A stretch of DNA of 7,253 bases from the NCBI GenBank assembly GCA_031263265.1, contig JAISGE010000206.1, positions 1 through 7,253 of the forward strand. The letters run 5' to 3'. A program made the position numbers and the translations under genes. Source of the stretch: Treponema sp. (GTDB taxonomy: Bacteria > Spirochaetota > Spirochaetia > Treponematales > Breznakiellaceae). The notes under the pieces were generated by a model, which ran no database searches, was not told the DNA's origin, and saw only the letters and a program-made list of their open reading frames with translations. Below, one piece after another: positions 1 through 5,634 of this stretch. Each line of letters begins with the position of its first letter. The first letter of the stretch is position 1.

Positions 1-719
1 TCGAAAAACTGGGAATAGATCGCGGGTATCTGCGCGCCCCCGCTTGCCCGGCGCACGTCCGCACCGGTCAGCCGGAACATTTCGCTTACCTCAAGGCCCG
101 GCTTTTTCAGGTTGTTCAGGAGGTGGGTGGTAAACAGCCCGTTCCTGCCCGTGCCGTCCGCAGCGGTACTCCCCGCGCTGGTGGCGTACACGATGATGCT
201 GTCCGCGGGCTGGCTGCCCACCACTTGGAGACCCCGGGTCCCGCCCCGCGCCCAGCTAAAGGGGTTGTCCCGGCACGCGTCAAGTACCACCATGTTAAGC
301 TCGTTTCCCGCGTCATTCAGTTCGTCCAGCAACGCCTGTAGGGAAACCGCCCGCTGCCGCAGAAAATTTTCGCTCTGTATCGTGGCGTCCACGGGTATCA
401 GGTAGTTTACACCCCCGGATTGTACCCCATGCCCCGCGTAAAAAAGAAAGCCATAGCTGTTCCGGGAAGCGGCCAAGCGGTTTTTGAGGCGTATCGCGGC
501 GCCCTCCATCTGGTCAAGGTTCCCGTTGAGCACCAGGTCCACGGTCCAGCCCAGGTTTTTCAGCGCGGCCTCCATGTCGCGGGCGTCATTCACCGGATTG
601 TTGAGCCGGGTAATGCCGGTATACGCGCCGTTCCCGATAACCAAGGCGTATTTCTGCTGCGCCCCAAGGGAAGATACGCCCAGAACAACAAGCAACCATA
701 ACAAACCCATCTTTTTCAT
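1..719 (-). CDS. Secreted caspase-family (peptidase C14-like) protein, 3' end beyond window
   Basis: The reverse strand reads without a stop from ATG 719 to the window edge, giving 239 residues of an N-terminal fragment. Residues 1-20 form a signal peptide (MKK, then a Leu/Val-rich core, then SSLGA before QQ), so the protein is probably exported. The caspase fold starts at KYALVIGNGAY (23-33) and LNNPVNDARDM (39-49). The catalytic dyad is visible: His97 in FYAGHG and Cys149 in VLDACRDNPF. Segments near 177-200 (IVYATSAGS, GTGRNGLFTTHLL) fit the substrate-pocket end of the family. Family knowledge: bacterial caspase homologues cleave after basic or acidic residues and often carry extra C-terminal domains; here any such domain lies outside the window. 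A second ATG directly upstream (722) is possible, but the AGGAGG at 726-731 is better spaced for 719. The gene is divergent from the deaminase gene. The family call is secure; substrate and role are unknown. Confidence 0.93.
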   Translation of the reverse strand, partial: MKKMGLLWLLVVLGVSSLGAQQKYALVIGNGAYTGITRLNNPVNDARDMEAALKNLGWTVDLVLNGNLDQMEGAAIRLKNRLAASRNSYGFLFYAGHGVQSGGVNYLIPVDATIQSENFLRQRAVSLQALLDELNDAGNELNMVVLDACRDNPFSWARGGTRGLQVVGSQPADSIIVYATSAGSTAADGTGRNGLFTTHLLNNLKKPGLEVSEMFRLTGADVRRASGGAQIPAIYSQFF

Positions 720-725
720 CATAAA

Positions 726-731
726 CCTCCT
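726..731 (-). promoter_or_regulatory. Ribosome binding site of the caspase-family gene
   Basis: A perfect AGGAGG on the minus strand lies 6 nt before ATG 719 and only 3 nt before the adjacent ATG 722. The spacing favours 719 as the start. This is the strongest Shine-Dalgarno in the window. Confidence 0.8.
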
Positions 732-796
732 GTCGAACTCACGGTATATACTGTACATAACTATTCCAGGTGCTACAATGCGGATCAGGAGAAAAT
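732..796. promoter_or_regulatory. Divergent promoter region between caspase-family and dCMP deaminase genes
   Basis: The short AT-rich gap between two divergent genes must hold both promoters. A TATACT (747-752, plus) is a good -10 match for the deaminase gene but lacks a convincing -35 box. The same stretch contains the 8-bp palindrome GTATATAC (744-751). On the minus strand TTGTAG (778-773) and TACAGT (755-750) are 17 bp apart and form a weak candidate for the caspase gene. Exact boxes are uncertain. Confidence 0.3.
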
Positions 797-805
797 GGAG
801 AAAAT

Positions 806-1297
806 ATGGAAGAAACACCTTATGTACGGCCCAGTTGGGACGAGTATTTTATGGAAGTCTGTGATGCCATTTCCAAGCGGGCAACCTGCGGCCGGGGGCG
901 TTCCGGCTGCGTCATCGCCAAGGACAACCAGATCCTCGTAACCGGTTATGTGGGCGCTCCGGCAGGGCTGCCCCATTGCGATGAAGTGGGGCATCAGCTT
1001 AAAAAGATGCTCCACGAGGACGGCAGTCTTACCACCCATTGCGTACGGACGGTTCATGCAGAACAAAACGCCATCTGCCAAGCCGCCAAACGGGGCATTG
1101 CCATAGCAGGGGCCACCCTCTATTGCCGGATGACCCCCTGCAGAACCTGCGCGATGCTGATCATTAACTGCGGTATCCGCCGGGTCGTGTGCCAGCGCCG
1201 CTACCATGACGGGGGAGATTCAGAGCTTATGTTTCAAAAAGCCGGTGTTGGGCTTGAGTACATCTACGATGAAACAGAAGCCTACGATCAGCAATAG
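806..1297 (+). CDS. Deoxycytidylate (dCMP) deaminase
   Basis: A 163-residue zinc-dependent deaminase of the dCMP deaminase/ComEB group. It converts dCMP to dUMP in the cytosol, supplying thymidylate synthesis. Visible signatures are GAPAGLPHCDE (50-60), then HCVRTVHAEQNAI (78-90) with zinc ligand His84 and catalytic Glu86, then TPCRTC (110-115) with zinc ligands Cys112 and Cys115. GIRRVV (123-128) and YHDGG (133-137) follow, as is usual after the zinc motif. Length is normal for the family. The chosen ATG has GGAG at 797-800 with 5 nt spacing. An in-frame upstream TTG at 770 would add 12 poorly conserved residues and is not preferred. Several other cysteines and histidines (28, 35, 57, 58, 63, 79) resemble those that form an extra metal site in some family members, but this is not established here. 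The gene stands alone, divergent from the caspase-family gene and convergent with its right neighbour. Confidence 0.93.
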   Translation: MEETPYVRPSWDEYFMEVCDAISKRATCGRGRSGCVIAKDNQILVTGYVGAPAGLPHCDEVGHQLKKMLHEDGSLTTHCVRTVHAEQNAICQAAKRGIAIAGATLYCRMTPCRTCAMLIINCGIRRVVCQRRYHDGGDSELMFQKAGVGLEYIYDETEAYDQQ

Positions 1298-1299
1298 GG

Positions 1300-2283
1300 T
1301 TATTCAATGGTGATGAGGTATTTTAAGTAAATTTCTTCTAAGGTTCGCTGGGGTCCTGGCAAGGCAATACGCTTGCGGAAGACCGCGGCGTCCCGGCGGT
1401 CAATATAAAAATCATAAATGGTCCGGGGATCCGCATCTTTTACCGTGCGGTAGGCTGGTTGGCTGCCAATATAGGAACGGACCTCATCCCGTCCTATCGC
1501 GGAGATGCCAAACCGGACCAGCCTTGAACGAACTTTGAGGATCTCCTCATAGGAAAGCCCGAAAAGGAATTCCTCTAAGGCCCATCTGGTTTCAGCATGA
1601 TCCGTCTCTTGTACCAAAAAGATATGCCAGTCTTCCCCCATATCCATGGAAATACGGATCAATTCGCTGGAACCTTCCATGGTTCCAAAGGCAGGAGGCG
1701 CCGCATCCCGGGCTACCCAGAGAGACTCCAAGGCAGGGAGATGCCGAACCGCTCTTGGGTCTCTGCCGCTATCCCAGAGGGAAATGAGGTCATTTGCCAG
1801 ACTGATTTTGGTATCATGGGAAAAGGAAACATCCTCTAAACAGGAAAAATAGACCTCTTCTGCCATCAGGGTACAGACAATCGAAAACAGTACGCGCCGC
1901 ACCGGGAAATAGAGGGCATGTACATCGCGTACCAGTATGGAAAGCATAGAAAAAGCATGAAATTTGGCTACCAAAAAACTACGGGTAGCCACTACTCGGG
2001 TGGGAATATGGAATAAATGGGAGGTAGAGGAAAAACTGGAGAGGGATTCAATAAGATTTTCCTCGCTCCGATGCTCCCCGCGCATGATTTGCGTTGCCCT
2101 CACCGAAGGGTATTGGGAAATTGCCTCTCCAAGTCCCTGGAGACATTGAAATCGATTCTTGACAAGTTTACTCTCTTCGGGATATCGGGCATCAAGGTAC
2201 GTCTCAATTTCTTCAACTAATTGCGCTTCATTGTCTTTGAGGATACATATAGGGGTAACAGCATTTGAAACAGACAGAAACAT
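1300..2283 (-). CDS. Protein of unknown function, 327 residues
   Basis: I do not recognise a family. The product is soluble-looking and rich in predicted helix, with no signal peptide and no clear membrane segment, although residues about 118-150 are fairly hydrophobic (SMLSILV, RRVLFSIVCTLM). The C-terminal third holds charged patches such as DPRTIYDFYIDRRDAAVFRK, and the end (RTLEEIYLKYLI) looks helical. No catalytic motif stands out. An uninterrupted frame of this length with ordinary codon use supports a real gene. The ATG at 2283 is chosen, with a weak AGG 9 nt upstream; an in-frame TTG at 2319 would add 12 residues but has no ribosome site. It is divergent from hemB and its TAA lies 2 bp from the dCMP deaminase stop. 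Context gives no firm functional hint. Confidence 0.75.
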   Translation of the reverse strand: MFLSVSNAVTPICILKDNEAQLVEEIETYLDARYPEESKLVKNRFQCLQGLGEAISQYPSVRATQIMRGEHRSEENLIESLSSFSSTSHLFHIPTRVVATRSFLVAKFHAFSMLSILVRDVHALYFPVRRVLFSIVCTLMAEEVYFSCLEDVSFSHDTKISLANDLISLWDSGRDPRAVRHLPALESLWVARDAAPPAFGTMEGSSELIRISMDMGEDWHIFLVQETDHAETRWALEEFLFGLSYEEILKVRSRLVRFGISAIGRDEVRSYIGSQPAYRTVKDADPRTIYDFYIDRRDAAVFRKRIALPGPQRTLEEIYLKYLITIE

Positions 2284-2321
2284 ACCTATAAGCCTATCTT
2301 GCCCCTGGATATAAATCAAGT

Positions 2322-2336
2322 AAACCAGTCTGGTTT
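2322..2336. repeat. 15-bp perfect inverted repeat, candidate operator
   Basis: AAACCAG, a single central T, then CTGGTTT form a perfect dyad. It lies in the gap between the divergent unknown gene and hemB. Dyads of this size with a one-base centre suit binding by a dimeric regulator. As a hairpin, a 3-nt loop and the following T-run could also make it terminator-like on the plus strand, but no plus-strand gene ends there. The regulatory role is inferred. Confidence 0.4.
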
Positions 2337-2425
2337 TTCCGTTTTTTTACGTAGAGCTCATGCATGGCAGCCTAGACGAGAGCGCAATAGACGGGTACCT
2401 TGAATCTAGATTGGGGGCTTGTAAC

Positions 2426-3412
2426 ATGGCAGAAATACGCTACCGAGCAAGACGGTTGCGCGGGAGCGATACGCTCCGCAGAATGGTCAGGGAAACCAGA
2501 ATGTCCCAAGATAGTTTGATCTATCCGGTGTTTGTCAAAACAGGTAAAAACATCCAAGAATCCATTGCCGCTATGGATGGGCAGTACCGGTACAGTGTGG
2601 ATAGGCTTGGGCCGCTCTATGAACAACTCCTTAAAGGGGGAATTACGAAGGTGCTTTTCTTTGGCCTGCCCGAAGAGAAAGATCCCCAAGGAAGCGGCGC
2701 GTACCAGCCCGAGGGGATCATCCAGTCTGCATTACGGTACACCGCTGCCCATTATCCTGAAATCTTCAGGATTACCGATGTATGTATGTGCGCATATACG
2801 AGCCACGGTCATTGCGGAATCCTGGAAGGAGAACAGGTTGACAATGATAAGACCCTCCCCTACCTGGCAAAGATTGCCCTTTCCCACGCAGAAGCAGGCG
2901 CCCAGATGCTGGCTCCTTCGGACATGATGGATGGACGGGTGGGGGTCATCCGGTGCGCCTTGGACAGCCAAGGGTACACGGCCCTGCCGATCATGGCCTA
3001 CGCGGTCAAGTACGGTTCCTCCTTCTATAGCCCCTTTAGGCTTGCCGTGGATTCTACCCCGGCCTTTGGGGATCGGAAGACCTATCAGATGGACTATCAC
3101 AACAAGAACGAGGGAATCCAGGCGGCATTACAGGCCGTCCAGGAAGGAGCGGACCTGGTCATGGTGAAGCCGGCCTTGGCCTACTTAGACGTGATTCAAA
3201 AGGTGGCGGAACAGGTTCGGGTGCCGGTGGCTGCGTACAGCGTGAGTGGAGAATATGCCATGATAAAGGCCGCTGCCAAGGCAGGGTATATTGATGAGGC
3301 ACAGGTGATTTGTGAAAGTACGGTGGGTATATTCAGGGCAGGGGCTCGAATCTTGATAAGTTATTTTGCCCGGGAAATTGCCGGCTGGATTGCCCAGGGG
3401 AGGATAGGGTAA
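2426..3412 (+). CDS. hemB: Porphobilinogen synthase (5-aminolevulinate dehydratase), zinc type
   Basis: Condenses two 5-aminolevulinate molecules into porphobilinogen, the first common pyrrole for haem, sirohaem and corrinoids; the family forms cytosolic octamers. The 328 residues match the usual length. The N-terminus (RARRLRGSDTLRRMVRET) and LIYPVFV (31-37) are typical. Cys120, Cys122 and Cys130 in DVCMCAYTSHGHCG are the zinc-binding triad, marking a zinc-dependent rather than magnesium-only enzyme. Lys195 (AVKYGSSFYSPF) and Lys248 (MVKPALAYLD) are the two active-site lysines, Lys248 being the Schiff-base residue. The start at 2426 fits family length; an in-frame ATG at 2360 would add 22 residues without family support. 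The ribosome site is weak (GGGGG at 2413-2417). It is first in a unit with hemL and shares one base with it. No convincing promoter was found upstream. Confidence 0.96.
   Translation: MAEIRYRARRLRGSDTLRRMVRETRMSQDSLIYPVFVKTGKNIQESIAAMDGQYRYSVDRLGPLYEQLLKGGITKVLFFGLPEEKDPQGSGAYQPEGIIQSALRYTAAHYPEIFRITDVCMCAYTSHGHCGILEGEQVDNDKTLPYLAKIALSHAEAGAQMLAPSDMMDGRVGVIRCALDSQGYTALPIMAYAVKYGSSFYSPFRLAVDSTPAFGDRKTYQMDYHNKNEGIQAALQAVQEGADLVMVKPALAYLDVIQKVAEQVRVPVAAYSVSGEYAMIKAAAKAGYIDEAQVICESTVGIFRAGARILISYFAREIAGWIAQGRIG
3397..3403 (+). promoter_or_regulatory. Ribosome binding site of hemL inside the end of hemB
   Basis: GGGGAGG lies within the last codons of hemB, 8 nt before ATG 3412. It favours 3412 over the in-frame ATG at 3418. 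Together with the TAATG stop-start overlap it points to translational coupling of hemB and hemL. Confidence 0.7.
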
Positions 3413-4704
3413 TGGACATGAGCCGTTCCACGGAACTCTTTGCAGAGGCCAAGAAACTCATCCCCGGCGGGGTGAACAGTCCGGTCCGGGCTTTTCGAGG
3501 GGTAAACCGGGATCCTATTTTCATTGATCATGCAGACGGGGCCTGGATCTACGATGTGGATGGGAATTCCTATATTGATTACATCGGTTCCTGGGGACCT
3601 CTGATCCTGGGGCATAATCACCCTGAAGTCCGCAAGGCAGTGCTGGCCGCGGCTGCTCAGGGCATGAGTTTTGGTGCAGCCAGTGAAGGAGAAGTCCGCT
3701 TGGCCCGGCTTATGACCAGTCTGGTTCCTTCCCTCGAAATGGTCAGGATGGTCAATTCCGGTACCGAAGCCACCATGAGCGCGCTCCGGGCGGCCCGGGG
3801 ATTCACGCGGAGGGATAAGATTGTCAAATTCGCCGGTTGTTACCACGGTCATAGTGACGGGCTGCTGGTTAAGGCAGGTTCTGGGCTGCTGAGCGGTAGT
3901 ACACCAGACAGTGCGGGAGTACCGGCTGCCTGTGCAGCAGATACCCTAGTTGCATCCTTCAATGATGGAGACAGCGTGGAGCAGCTCTTTGCCCATCACC
4001 CACACCAGATAGCTGCGGTTATCGTGGAACCGGTAGCAGCCAATATGGGCGTAGTACTCCCTGATGCAGGGTTTCTGGAGGGACTCAGGGATATTTGTTC
4101 TGCCCAAGGGGCACTCCTTATCTTTGATGAGGTGATTACCGGTTTCAGATTGGGTTTGGAGGGCGCGCAGGGTTACTATGGAGTACAGCCGGATCTCACG
4201 GCCTTTGGTAAGATAATCGGCGGCGGGATGCCCGTAGGCGCCTATGGGGGGAGACGGGAGATCATGGAACTCATCTCCCCTTGTGGGCCGGTTTACCAAG
4301 CCGGTACCCTTTCAGGGAACCCGGTTGCGATGGCCGCGGGGCTAAGTCAGCTCACGTATCTGCAGGATCATCCTGAAGTGTATGACCGTATCAATCATCT
4401 GGGGACCCTGCTCTTTACCGGTCTTACCGAGATCAGCAGCCGGGCCGGGGCGCCCTGTTCGGTAAATCATATCGGTTCTCTGGGTTCGCTTTTTTTCACC
4501 GGTGAAAAGGTACGGGACTTCAAAACCGCGAGAACCGCGGACACGAAGCAGTATGCCCGGTATTTTACCCATCTAATTGAACGGGGTATATACCAGGCGC
4601 CGGCTCAGTTTGAAGCCTTGTTTGTTTCCTATGCCCATACTGAAGCGGAGATACACAAAACCTTGGAAATCGCGGAAGATTTCTTCCGTAGCCAATTCAG
4701 GTAA
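3412..4704 (+). CDS. hemL: Glutamate-1-semialdehyde 2,1-aminomutase
   Basis: A PLP-dependent aminomutase that converts glutamate-1-semialdehyde to 5-aminolevulinate, the last step of the C5 route and the supplier of HemB substrate. The 430 residues match the family. Characteristic stretches are LIPGGVNSPVRAF (16-28), NSGTEATMSALRAAR (115-129), CYHGHSDG (143-150), EPVAANMG (206-213), FDEVITGFR (238-246, with Asp239 contacting the PLP ring nitrogen), AFGKIIGGGMPVGAYGG with PLP lysine Lys267, and AGTLSGNPVAMAAG (297-310). All key residues are present, so an active enzyme is expected. It overlaps the hemB stop by one base. No hemA, hemC or hemD lies in the window, so the rest of the pathway must be elsewhere. 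Glutamate-derived rather than glycine-derived aminolevulinate is implied. Confidence 0.97.
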   Translation: MDMSRSTELFAEAKKLIPGGVNSPVRAFRGVNRDPIFIDHADGAWIYDVDGNSYIDYIGSWGPLILGHNHPEVRKAVLAAAAQGMSFGAASEGEVRLARLMTSLVPSLEMVRMVNSGTEATMSALRAARGFTRRDKIVKFAGCYHGHSDGLLVKAGSGLLSGSTPDSAGVPAACAADTLVASFNDGDSVEQLFAHHPHQIAAVIVEPVAANMGVVLPDAGFLEGLRDICSAQGALLIFDEVITGFRLGLEGAQGYYGVQPDLTAFGKIIGGGMPVGAYGGRREIMELISPCGPVYQAGTLSGNPVAMAAGLSQLTYLQDHPEVYDRINHLGTLLFTGLTEISSRAGAPCSVNHIGSLGSLFFTGEKVRDFKTARTADTKQYARYFTHLIERGIYQAPAQFEALFVSYAHTEAEIHKTLEIAEDFFRSQFR

Positions 4705-4716
4705 ACGCGGGACAAT

Positions 4717-4740
4717 AACGCGGTGATTCACCGATGCGTT
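4717..4740. repeat. Imperfect hairpin 3' of hemL
   Basis: CGGTGA-T-TCACCG (4721-4733) is a perfect 13-bp dyad. Outer AACG (4717-4720) and CGTT (4737-4740) extend the stem past a 3-nt bulge. It sits 12 nt after the hemL stop and well before the terminator. It could stabilise the mRNA 3' end or be a protein site; no T-run follows, so it is not itself a terminator. Confidence 0.4.
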
Positions 4741-4776
4741 GGAAGCGGTTTCAAGTACCTGAGCCTGAGCGCAAAA

Positions 4777-4803
4777 AAAAGACCCGCCAGAGGCGGGTCT
4801 TTT
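4777..4803. terminator. Bidirectional intrinsic terminator
   Basis: AAAAGACCCGCC, loop AGA, GGCGGGTCTTTT form a perfect 12-bp stem. On the plus strand it ends in TCTTTT and closes hemB-hemL. On the minus strand it is followed by eight T (plus-strand A 4773-4780) and closes the gene whose stop is at 4808. The minus-direction signal is the stronger one. Confidence 0.92.
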
Positions 4804-4807
4804 AGTG

Positions 4808-5272
4808 TCAGGATAACTCGTACAGTTTTGGGTTTGGCTTAAAATCCGAAAGACAAACAAAGGATAAACCGGTCATGATGTCGTTGTAAAAGTCGCTGTA
4901 CTTCCGCCATGTTTTGTCATACTGATTCGGGAGAACCGGTCGTCCCGCTAAACCCTGGTATATCCTATGAACATAGTCTTTTTCAGTAAGGTACTCAAAA
5001 AAATCGGTGATTTCGAGGATTTTTTGTTTTTTCTCATGACATTCCCGGTGAAACACCTCCCGGGAACTGCGTTTGTCCGGGACTCGGGGATCGTACACGT
5101 ACATGATAGGATGGTTTACCGCCAGAAAATAGAAGGTGAAGGGCATATCCGCATGAAAGGCCCCGGTAAAGGCCCGGAAATACGTGGCAATCTGGCTGTT
5201 CCAAGGTCGCTGTTCATGGGCTGCGATGAGGTGGTTGATGATTTCTTTTTGGGTGGATGTTAAGGTGAGCAT
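4808..5272 (-). CDS. Protein of unknown function, 154 residues
   Basis: I do not recognise a family. The product starts MLTLTSTQKEIINHLI and has no signal peptide or membrane segment. It is rich in aromatic residues (FTFYFLAV, MYVYDPRVPDK, KTWRKYSDFYND) and carries a charged middle part (REVFHRECHEKKQK). It looks like a small cytosolic helical protein. The start is uncertain: ATG 5272 has no ribosome site, but a TATACT -10 match ends about 20 nt upstream. The same frame is open upstream to 5476, and a TTG at 5374 would give 188 residues, but that extension reads as part of a different protein (see the relic entry). It ends 4 bp before the shared terminator, which supports real transcription from this strand. 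Confidence 0.65.
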   Translation of the reverse strand: MLTLTSTQKEIINHLIAAHEQRPWNSQIATYFRAFTGAFHADMPFTFYFLAVNHPIMYVYDPRVPDKRSSREVFHRECHEKKQKILEITDFFEYLTEKDYVHRIYQGLAGRPVLPNQYDKTWRKYSDFYNDIMTGLSFVCLSDFKPNPKLYELS

Positions 5273-5476
5273 AGGAATCGAAAAATGGGCAGTATATTTC
5301 CAACGACTTCCCGAATCCCCGGGTATGTTTCGGTAACCCGCGGACTTCTTGGCGATTACCGTATCGACCCGCAAGGGTTCTGCGGTAAGCTGGTATTCGT
5401 AGAGGAATTCGAGGGAATTCCGGTTAAACCGGGGCGCATGGAAAGAACTATCTCTTTTCTTGCGAGTGGAAAATAC
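5273..5476 (-). pseudogene. Relic of an 'EYQLTAEPLR' protein (possible PD-(D/E)XK/Rpn-type family), in frame with the next gene
   Basis: After a TGA at 5479-5477 the minus strand reads 68 codons into ATG 5272 with no ATG, GTG or good start except a TTG at 5374. The reading includes RDSSFHAPRFNRNSLEF followed by LYEYQLTAEPLRVDTVIAKK. From memory, EYQLT.EPL.(I/V)D.VIIKK is a hallmark of a treponemal nuclease-like family that continues with IEKNI..IFR and a VEYKSP-type active-site segment. That continuation is missing here: after IAKKSAGYRNIPG the sequence turns into unrelated residues before ATG 5272. The likely reading is a decayed 5' fragment. The alternative is a genuine longer fused protein using TTG 5374. 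Upstream of the TGA the frame stays open to a GTG at 5506 that has AGGGGG (5518-5523) 11 nt ahead of it, so a nonsense mutation may have removed the original start. The family assignment is from recall and moderate. Confidence 0.5.
5420..5432. repeat. 13-bp perfect palindrome inside the relic
   Basis: CCGGTT-A-AACCGG is a perfect dyad. Next to it are two close copies of GAATTC (5405-5410 and 5415-5420). It lies within the codons for PRFNR of the relic, so it may be chance or a mark of local rearrangement. Confidence 0.3.
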
Positions 5477-5506
5477 TCAAACAAAGCCTTGACCCTGAAC
5501 AAGCAC

Positions 5507-5634
5507 AAGCGGCTTATCCCCCTGGGTTTATAAAAAAGAAGATATGTGTGTTCATCATTTACAAAGAGAAAGAAAAGAAGTCAGCTCTACTCGGAGAGTA
5601 GTCGAGTATGCTTTAAGCAGAGTCGGGTATTGTT
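5507..5634. other. Spacer with little content
   Basis: No gene is visible here. This is the left-over part of a 362-bp stretch (5273-5634) that lacks an intact gene. It holds a weak minus-strand promoter candidate, TGAACA (5554-5549) and TATAAA (5532-5527) 16 bp apart, which would read into the relic and the 154-residue gene. It also holds the small hairpin listed separately. Confidence 0.35.
5587..5601 (-). terminator. Candidate weak terminator of the AAA/nuclease gene
   Basis: CTACTC and GAGTAG form a 6-bp stem around a 3-nt loop, 33 nt past the stop of the 526-residue gene. In the minus direction a pyrimidine-rich tract (CTTCTTTTCTTTCTCTTT) follows after a few bases. The stem is short and the T-tract interrupted, so this is only a candidate. 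Confidence 0.3.

Noticed and set aside
770..805. Upstream in-frame TTG extension of the dCMP deaminase
   Set aside because: ATG 806 has a well-spaced GGAG, and the extra residues are low-complexity and not conserved in the family.
112..864. Several plus-strand frames (about 95-126 codons) over 112-864
   Set aside because: They lie antisense to the caspase-family gene, whose minus-strand frame has a signal peptide, catalytic dyad and strong ribosome site. The plus translations are Arg/Pro/Ser-rich shadows.
785..1207. 140-codon minus-strand frame opposite the dCMP deaminase
   Set aside because: It is the antisense shadow of a gene with clear HAE and PCxxC motifs, and its translation resembles no protein family.
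2360..2425. Upstream ATG extension of hemB
   Set aside because: The 22 extra residues are unlike the family N-terminus and the 328-residue form from 2426 has the standard length.
3361..3852. 163-codon minus-strand frame opposite hemB/hemL
   Set aside because: It spans the hemB-hemL junction antisense to two well-supported enzymes and shows no own start signal or motif.
5042..5066. Inverted repeat TTCCCGG / CCGGGAA
   Set aside because: It lies inside the 154-residue coding frame with an 11-nt loop and no T-run, so it is probably a chance result of codon use.
4967..5533. Plus-strand frames of 82-98 codons over the small unknown gene and relic
   Set aside because: There is no ribosome site or recognisable motif, and the minus strand carries the conserved EYQLT block and the terminator-associated gene.
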